Source of the DNA: M269 sp964625615
Lineage (GTDB): Bacteria > Pseudomonadota > Gammaproteobacteria > Enterobacterales > Alteromonadaceae
Assembly (NCBI GenBank): GCA_964625615.1
Contig: CAZVDU010000129.1
Location: 1 to 11,833, forward strand
DNA length: 11,833 nucleotides
Direction: 5' to 3'
How positions within the stretch are numbered: the first letter of the stretch is position 1; each line of letters begins with the position of its first letter. Shown here one piece after another: positions 6,654 through 11,833 of the stretch. The notes under the pieces were generated by a model that searched no databases, had not been told where the DNA came from, and saw only the letters and a program-made list of their open reading frames with translations. Both the position numbers and the translations under genes were made by a program.

Positions 6654-6934
6654 TGCAATTAGATTCGCTTATTAAAGCAATGACACCTGAAATCTATGAG
6701 CGGTTGTTGCTAGCCGTAGAAACAGGCAAATGGCCCGATGGTGCAAAATTGACCGACGAACAACGCGAAAATAGCATGCAAGCGGTCATGATTTATCAAG
6801 CTAAAGTTCTGGGCAGTGAACAGCATATGACTGTTGGTGCCGATGGTGAGATTGTGAACAAGAATCGCCAAGAACTCAAAAGCCAATTTTCTTCTCAGCC
6901 CTCAATTGCACGGTTTAAGCAGGATGATTTTTAG
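6653..6934 (+). CDS. yeaC: YeaC family protein (DUF1315)
   Basis: This 93-residue cytosolic protein opens MQLDSLIKAMTPEIYERL and contains ETGKWPDGAKLTDEQRE, the hallmark of the YeaC/DUF1315 family, which is about 90 residues long in Escherichia coli. The C-terminus reads IARFKQDDF, also family-like. No membrane segment or known catalytic motif is visible, and the function is unknown. Translation begins at GTG, sharing one base with the upstream TAG. The last 11 bases overlap the start of the DUF349 gene. This double overlap argues for one transcript and coordinated synthesis of the three proteins. Confidence 0.88.
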   Translation: MQLDSLIKAMTPEIYERLLLAVETGKWPDGAKLTDEQRENSMQAVMIYQAKVLGSEQHMTVGADGEIVNKNRQELKSQFSSQPSIARFKQDDF

Positions 6935-9740
6935 TAAATTTTTTCGCCCTAAGTGGCAGCACCAAGACGCTAACGTTCGACTCGAAGCCATTCGTACAAT
7001 GGATGCCAATGATAACGAACAAAAAACACAACTCCATGAGCTTGCTTTTAACGATCCCGATACTTCTGTTCGCCTTTCCGCATTGAACAAGCTTGATAAC
7101 TTTTCGATTTGGTGGAAGTTATCTCAAACCGATAAAGAAGAGCGAATACGTAAGTTTTCACTACAGAAAGTCGAAAAGCAGGTGTTGGCTGTAAAACCTG
7201 ACAGAATAACGAATGAAGAACGCGAAACCTTTCTCAAGGAATGCATTCACAAAGGTTTGTTAGAGAAGGTTGTCAATACCTTGTACGATGAGTTAGAAGC
7301 AAAACTGTTGTATAGCTTATTGGTTAAACTAGACAAACCTCAAGTCACTCAGCGGTTGTTTTTCAAAACACAAAATACGGAGTTACAGCGCGAACTGCTC
7401 GATTATTTTGATGATGAGAGCGGCCTTATGAAGGTGATTAAGCGTGTTGATAATGACGAGATTGTCACACTCGCACAGAAAAAAGTCGATGAACTCCGTT
7501 ACGCAAAGTTGCGCCCTATACAGCTAGAGAAAGAAGTTAGGTTAGTCTTGTCCAAACTGCTTGCGTTGAAAGATATTAATAATTTTGATGCATTGAAGGA
7601 AAAGCGTGAAGAGTTGAGTCGCTCATACGATGAACTTGCTGCCGACTTTAACTATTTAGCAGCAACATTGCTACAAGAAATCGAAGACAAATACCAAGAA
7701 ATAAGCAAGAAGCTTGAGAGGCAGCTGGATGACCTGTCAGTGGTATGGAAAGAGCAACAAGCAGCGCAGGCATTAAAGCAGAAGTTTGAAGATGCTTTCT
7801 CGCAAGCCCAAACGCAATTGAAGGATGTTGGCACTGTTATCGCGGAGCAAGCTTCGACATTAGCTGTTGAAACTATTGATGACCTGAAAAGTCGATTAAA
7901 AGCAACTACTGAAGGTTTACAAAGTGCAGTGATGAACATAGGTGGAATGACAGATCCACAACAAAGAAAGCGTTCGGAAGATTTGTTTAATCAACTTACG
8001 TCGACCGAATTGACGCTGAGTAAATTACCTGATTTTCAAGAGGCTGTGAAAAAGGGTGAGGGCATCTTAAACGACCTAAAGCAAAGTAGTTTGCCAGAGT
8101 CTTATGAACAACTTGAGGATGCTAAGAAAGTATTTAAAAATGCCAAATCTGAATGGCAAACGTTAAGAACTCCTTATAAAGCTAGCTGGCCAGCTGAACT
8201 TGGTCGAGAATGGAAAGAGTTGGAAAAAACGTGGCAAAGTAAGCTTCGAGAAATTGGTGATGAAGCAGAACAATCCATAAAACAGACACGCTCTATGATA
8301 AGAGGTATCCAAAACCTTGTCAGAGACGGTAAATATAATGGTGCGATGCGATTGTTTGAAAAAGCGAAAGTCAGCTTTGACCATCTGCCAGAGAAGCCAC
8401 AGTCAATGCTCAACCGCATCTATTCAGACGCCAAAGAGCAAATTGAAAACTTAAAAGGTTGGCAGAATTATTTAGCGCAACCGAGAAAACCAGCTCTGAT
8501 TGAAGAAGTGCAGGCCATTGTTGAGAAGCCACTACCGATCAATGAACAAGCAGAAAAAGTGAAGTTATTGCGTAAGCAATGGATAAGCTTAGGTGTAAGT
8601 GATGAGGAGCAAGACAAAGCGTTGAACGAACAGTTTAATGTTTTGTGTGAAAAAGCATTCGAACCATGTCGAGAACATTTTGCAGAGCAAGAAAAACAAC
8701 GCAAAGAAAATTTTGAAGCTAAACAAACTCTACTTAATGCATTCGAAGATTTAAGCAGAGCCTCAGAAGGCGGTTTATCACCAGCAGAACTAGCTAAACA
8801 GTTAAGAACATTGCAAAACAAGTGGCAAGCTGTTGGTGAAACAGACTATCAATACAGAGATGAAATCAATCAACGTTATCGAAAAGCTTACCACCCTCTT
8901 AAAGAACAAGTTAATAGCTACTACAAAGACAATGCTGAACAAAAAGGGACTTTAATTTCACGTGCTGAGAAATTGATTGAAATTGAAGATTTGCAGCAAG
9001 CGACTGAGCAATCTAAGCAATTGCAGGAGAACTGGAAAGCAATAGGTCATGCTGGTTTCAAACAAGAAAAAGTGCTTTGGGCGAAGTTTAGAGAACTTAA
9101 CAATCAAGTATTCGCCAAGAAAGAAGCAATATACTTGCAGCAACGTGAAGAAGAAAGAGTATTAGTTGATGCAATAGAGTTGCGATTAACGACGCTCAAT
9201 GATGTTATTGATGAAAGTACCAATAAAGCTGAGTTAGTCAGCAATGTTGAAGTAGAGTCCATAGCTATACGCAGTGATATGGAGCCATTGCATCCTAAAG
9301 CTATTACGCGCTTAACGAATAGACTCGAAAAGCTGATTAATAAACAGCAGCAGAAACTTAAGAACTGGGAACAAGTCAACGTTAAACAGAAATTTAACGT
9401 GCTCTTTGATACCGTATTGCAATGGACAGAAACAGAAAAACCTCAGACAGTGGCAGAGTTGCCTAGTGCATGGCAGCAATGTTTTCATGATCTTCAAACG
9501 ACCCCTGAAGATGATGAAAGGTTGCGCTTGACCTTGATGCTAGAGATTATGGGTGATATTGAATCGCCACTAGACGATGCAGGTTTGCGAAAAGCCGTGC
9601 AGTTGGAGATGATGGCTGCAAAGTTGGAAGATGGGCAACATCAAGATAAGGAAACTTTGCTAAAAGATTGGATCAAGCTAGGGCCGTTGTCTGCAAATGA
9701 GCAGCCGTTGTTACCTCGTGTTAAGGCTGCCTTTATTTAG
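6924..9740 (+). CDS. Large HEAT-like and coiled-coil protein with DUF349 repeats
   Basis: The protein has 938 residues when started at the ATG at 6924; an in-frame TTG at 6906 would add six. The start lies inside yeaC, 11 nt before its stop. Residues about 10-120 look like HEAT-type helices (DANVRLEAIRTMD, then DPDTSVRLSALNKLDN). A long, charged, helical region with coiled-coil character follows (about 180-540). DUF349 repeats then carry a shared motif: LRKQWISLG (Trp553), LQNKWQAVG (Trp634) and LQENWKAIG (Trp704), each followed by charged helices with aromatic residues. There is no signal peptide, membrane segment or recognisable enzyme motif, so it is probably a cytosolic scaffold or nucleic-acid- or ribosome-associated protein, but that is a guess. 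DUF349 has no assigned function that I can state with confidence. The absence of stop codons and even codon use argue that it is intact. Confidence 0.85.
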   Translation: MIFSKFFRPKWQHQDANVRLEAIRTMDANDNEQKTQLHELAFNDPDTSVRLSALNKLDNFSIWWKLSQTDKEERIRKFSLQKVEKQVLAVKPDRITNEERETFLKECIHKGLLEKVVNTLYDELEAKLLYSLLVKLDKPQVTQRLFFKTQNTELQRELLDYFDDESGLMKVIKRVDNDEIVTLAQKKVDELRYAKLRPIQLEKEVRLVLSKLLALKDINNFDALKEKREELSRSYDELAADFNYLAATLLQEIEDKYQEISKKLERQLDDLSVVWKEQQAAQALKQKFEDAFSQAQTQLKDVGTVIAEQASTLAVETIDDLKSRLKATTEGLQSAVMNIGGMTDPQQRKRSEDLFNQLTSTELTLSKLPDFQEAVKKGEGILNDLKQSSLPESYEQLEDAKKVFKNAKSEWQTLRTPYKASWPAELGREWKELEKTWQSKLREIGDEAEQSIKQTRSMIRGIQNLVRDGKYNGAMRLFEKAKVSFDHLPEKPQSMLNRIYSDAKEQIENLKGWQNYLAQPRKPALIEEVQAIVEKPLPINEQAEKVKLLRKQWISLGVSDEEQDKALNEQFNVLCEKAFEPCREHFAEQEKQRKENFEAKQTLLNAFEDLSRASEGGLSPAELAKQLRTLQNKWQAVGETDYQYRDEINQRYRKAYHPLKEQVNSYYKDNAEQKGTLISRAEKLIEIEDLQQATEQSKQLQENWKAIGHAGFKQEKVLWAKFRELNNQVFAKKEAIYLQQREEERVLVDAIELRLTTLNDVIDESTNKAELVSNVEVESIAIRSDMEPLHPKAITRLTNRLEKLINKQQQKLKNWEQVNVKQKFNVLFDTVLQWTETEKPQTVAELPSAWQQCFHDLQTTPEDDERLRLTLMLEIMGDIESPLDDAGLRKAVQLEMMAAKLEDGQHQDKETLLKDWIKLGPLSANEQPLLPRVKAAFI

Positions 9741-9764
9741 CGCAGAATATTACCGGATATCATT

Positions 9765-11006
9765 ATGTCGACACCCAACAACCAATCACTCTCCAAACTC
9801 ATGCCTGTTGAACAGGCTATGCAACAGCTTCTATTTTCAATAGAGCCTGTCTCTGAGATGCTTAATGTTCGCTTAGAGCACGCTGTTGGTTGTGTTTTAG
9901 CAGAAGATGTTGTTGCGACTATGGATGTCCCACCTTTTGATAATTCAGCTATGGATGGTTATGCGATTAGGTTTGAGGAATTGAAGTTTTCTTCTACCTT
10001 TGAACGTGTTGGGGAGAGTTTAGCTGGCGCGCCGTACCAAGCGCAACTTCATCATGGGCAATGTGTTCGTATCATGACAGGAGGTGTGCTTCCCAATGGT
10101 GCAGATACTGTCATTATGCAAGAAAATACTGAAGTTGATGGTGATAGTGTAACTATTACTGTCCCACCTATTTATGGACAAAGTGTTCGAAAAGCAGGTG
10201 AAGAGTTGACCATGGGGCAGGTCGTATTAGAAAAAGGACGACAGTTATCCTCTGTTGATGTTGGTATCATGGCTTCTTTAGGTTATGCGAAAGCGTGTGT
10301 AATTAGACCTCTACGAGTGGCTGTTATATCGACAGGTGATGAGCTAAAACCTTTGGGAGCAGTGTTAGGTGAAGGTGAGATTTACGACAGCAACCGCTAT
10401 GCAATCATTGCACTGCTTAAAAAGCTAGGCGTAGAAGTAATTGACATTGGTTGTGTTGCTGACGATAAAGAAAAACTAGCTGCTGCCTTTATAGATGCAG
10501 ATAAGCGTGCTGATGCTGTTATCACATCAGGTGGTGTGTCAGTGGGTGATGCAGATTACACTAAAGAGGTACTCGAAGAACTTGGCCAAATTAATTTTTG
10601 GAAATTAGCGATAAAGCCAGGTAAACCTTTTGCTTTTGGTCGATTACCTTCAAGCTATTTCTTTGGCTTACCAGGTAATCCGGTTTCATCCATGGTAACG
10701 TTACACCAACTTGTTGTGCCAGCATTGCAGAAGCTCTGTAACACTTCTGTTCGAGAAAAAGAATCTTATCAAGCAACAGCGTCAAAGCGCTTCTTTAAAA
10801 AACCAGGAAGGGCAGATTATCAGCGTGCTGTGTTTGCACGAGATGATAGTGGCATACTTATGGTTGAGCCTGCTGGGAATCAAGGATCTTCTATACTCAC
10901 GTCTATGAATAAAGCTAATTGTTATGCTATTTTGCCTCAAGATTCTGGTGCTATCGATGTAGGACAACCTGTCACTATTCAGCCTTTTGATCATCTGATT
11001 AGTTAA
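9765..11006 (+). CDS. moeA: Molybdopterin molybdenumtransferase MoeA
   Basis: MoeA inserts molybdate into adenylated molybdopterin in the cytosol, the last common step of molybdenum cofactor synthesis. The 413 residues match the family's usual length (about 400-411). Motifs in order: PPFDNSAMDGYA (56-67, with the conserved Asp59), RIMTGGVLPNGADTVIMQE (102-120), VRKAGEE (141-147), VAVISTGDEL (185-194), GEIYDSNRY (204-212), TSGGVSVGDADYTKE (254-268), WKLAIKPGKPFAFGRL (279-294) and FFGLPGNPVSS (299-309). All expected domains are present, including the C-terminal beta domain. The gene follows the DUF349 gene by 24 nt and precedes dusC by 21 nt, which suggests cotranscription. The usual partner moeB is not in the window. 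The ribosome site is weak. Confidence 0.97.
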   Translation: MSTPNNQSLSKLMPVEQAMQQLLFSIEPVSEMLNVRLEHAVGCVLAEDVVATMDVPPFDNSAMDGYAIRFEELKFSSTFERVGESLAGAPYQAQLHHGQCVRIMTGGVLPNGADTVIMQENTEVDGDSVTITVPPIYGQSVRKAGEELTMGQVVLEKGRQLSSVDVGIMASLGYAKACVIRPLRVAVISTGDELKPLGAVLGEGEIYDSNRYAIIALLKKLGVEVIDIGCVADDKEKLAAAFIDADKRADAVITSGGVSVGDADYTKEVLEELGQINFWKLAIKPGKPFAFGRLPSSYFFGLPGNPVSSMVTLHQLVVPALQKLCNTSVREKESYQATASKRFFKKPGRADYQRAVFARDDSGILMVEPAGNQGSSILTSMNKANCYAILPQDSGAIDVGQPVTIQPFDHLIS

Positions 11007-11012
11007 GTTTGT

Positions 11013-11018
11013 AACAGG
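11013..11018 (+). promoter_or_regulatory. Shine-Dalgarno site for the DusC GTG start
   Basis: AACAGG ends 9 nt before the GTG at 11028, in the 21-nt gap after moeA. It supports the GTG start, which also places the protein's first residues exactly where DusC proteins begin. Confidence 0.5.
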
Positions 11019-11027
11019 TTATCACTC

Positions 11028-11833
11028 GTGAAAGTTACTTTGGCACCTATGGAAGGTGTCGTTGACCATTTGATGCGAGATCTATTGACTCGCGTGGGTG
11101 GTTTCGACCTGTGTGTGACTGAATTTGTGCGCGTTGTGGAGCAGCTTCTTCCTGAAAAAGTTTTCTACAAATATTGCCCTGAACTTCGTCACAATGGACT
11201 CACTCCTTCAGGCGTGCCAGTTAAAGTTCAGTTATTAGGTAATCACCCCGAATACTTAGCAGAAAACGCTGTGAGAGCGATTGAACTTGGTTCTCGTGGT
11301 ATTGATTTAAACTTCGGTTGTCCGGCCAAAACAGTGAACAAAAGTAAAGGTGGCGCTGTATTGCTGCAAGAGCCTGAAACGCTTTATAAAGTTGTAAAAG
11401 CTGTAAGAAATGCAGTACCTCAAGAGCACAGGGTGAGTGCCAAAATTAGGCTCGGCTACAATGATAAGTCTCTCGCATTTGAGAATGCTCAAGCTATTGA
11501 GTCTGCTGGCGCAGATTTGTTGACAATTCACGCGAGGACAAGAGATGAAGCATACGACCCTCCGGCACACTGGCATTGGATCGCAAAAATAAAATATCGT
11601 GTGAGCATTCCTATTATTGCTAATGGCGAAATTTGGGATAGAGAATCAGCGCTGGCTTGCCAAAGTGATTCTGAATGTAACGACATTATGGTAGGTCGTG
11701 GTGCTCTGTCGATGCCAAATCTAGGACATGTTGTTAGAGGCCACCAAACACCCATGCCTTGGGAAGATGTTATTCAACTACTTCTGCGTTATTCAGAATA
11801 CGAAATAAAAGGTGACAAAGGGCGTTACTTTCC
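11028..11833 (+). CDS. dusC: tRNA-dihydrouridine(16) synthase DusC, 3' end cut by the window
   Basis: DusC is an FMN- and NADPH-dependent enzyme that reduces uridine 16 in the tRNA D-loop. The frame starts at GTG and stays open to the window's end, giving 268 residues of about 315 expected. It opens MKVTLAPMEGVVD, as in Escherichia coli DusC, and continues CVTEFVRVVEQLLPEKVF, typical of the C subfamily. The FMN-site and catalytic region is DLNFGCPAKTVN, with Cys98 the expected proton donor. KIRLG, IHARTR, ANGEIW and MVGRGAL mark the later FMN and phosphate contacts of the TIM barrel. The helical tRNA-recognition domain begins near the edge and is cut off, so intactness beyond 11833 cannot be judged. 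It is probably cotranscribed with moeA. Confidence 0.96.
   Translation, partial: MKVTLAPMEGVVDHLMRDLLTRVGGFDLCVTEFVRVVEQLLPEKVFYKYCPELRHNGLTPSGVPVKVQLLGNHPEYLAENAVRAIELGSRGIDLNFGCPAKTVNKSKGGAVLLQEPETLYKVVKAVRNAVPQEHRVSAKIRLGYNDKSLAFENAQAIESAGADLLTIHARTRDEAYDPPAHWHWIAKIKYRVSIPIIANGEIWDRESALACQSDSECNDIMVGRGALSMPNLGHVVRGHQTPMPWEDVIQLLLRYSEYEIKGDKGRYF

Noticed and set aside
7652..9497. Several minus-strand open frames of 60-117 codons within the DUF349 gene
   Set aside because: They are shadows of a long, well-supported plus-strand gene. Their products are rich in Ser, Cys and Phe, as expected from antisense reading of a Lys/Glu/Gln-rich coiled coil, and none has a convincing ribosome site or family match.
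10591..11755. Overlapping open frames on both strands across moeA and dusC
   Set aside because: The moeA and dusC frames are strongly supported by conserved motifs, and the others have no recognisable content.
1..11833. Search for insertion sequences, CRISPR arrays, tRNA or rRNA genes, toxin-antitoxin pairs and phage genes
   Set aside because: No transposase motif, regularly spaced repeats, tRNA-like cloverleaf or defence domain was seen. The window reads as normal chromosomal housekeeping sequence.

Overview
The window looks like a stretch of ordinary chromosome from a marine gammaproteobacterium of the Alteromonadales type (Pseudoalteromonas, Colwellia, Thalassotalea or a relative). This is an inference from the AT-leaning sequence, a DUF2989-type lipoprotein, a long-form GAPDH, a YeaC homologue beside a very long DUF349 protein, and a DusC that follows the Escherichia coli protein closely. 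I see no mobile element, CRISPR array, tRNA, rRNA or phage gene.

Layout. Positions 1-57 may be the 3' tail of a plus-strand gene entering from the left. A minus-strand gene (945-151) encodes a predicted inner-membrane lipoprotein. Across a divergent intergenic region (946-1112) lies a 479-residue glyceraldehyde-3-phosphate dehydrogenase closed by a strong terminator. All later genes are on the plus strand: a membrane-anchored thioredoxin-fold protein, a cytosolic-carboxypeptidase-like M14 metallopeptidase, and a sodium:alanine symporter that starts at TTG and carries an extra soluble domain, also closed by a strong terminator. Next comes a tightly packed cluster: a small zinc-ribbon membrane protein, YeaC (GTG start overlapping the previous stop) and a 938-residue DUF349 protein that starts inside yeaC. 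Then come moeA (molybdenum cofactor synthesis) and dusC (tRNA dihydrouridine synthase), with short gaps consistent with one transcript. dusC runs off the right edge.

How the genes fit together. Most are independent housekeeping functions: central carbon metabolism, amino-acid uptake, envelope thiol chemistry, cofactor synthesis and tRNA modification. The only grouping whose overlaps suggest joint work is zinc-ribbon protein - YeaC - DUF349 protein, all of unknown function. I did not find a convincing new defence, mobile or biosynthetic system. The observations most worth a second look are that coupled cluster, the duplicated motif in the symporter's inserted domain, and the N-terminal extension and unusual cofactor loop of the GAPDH.
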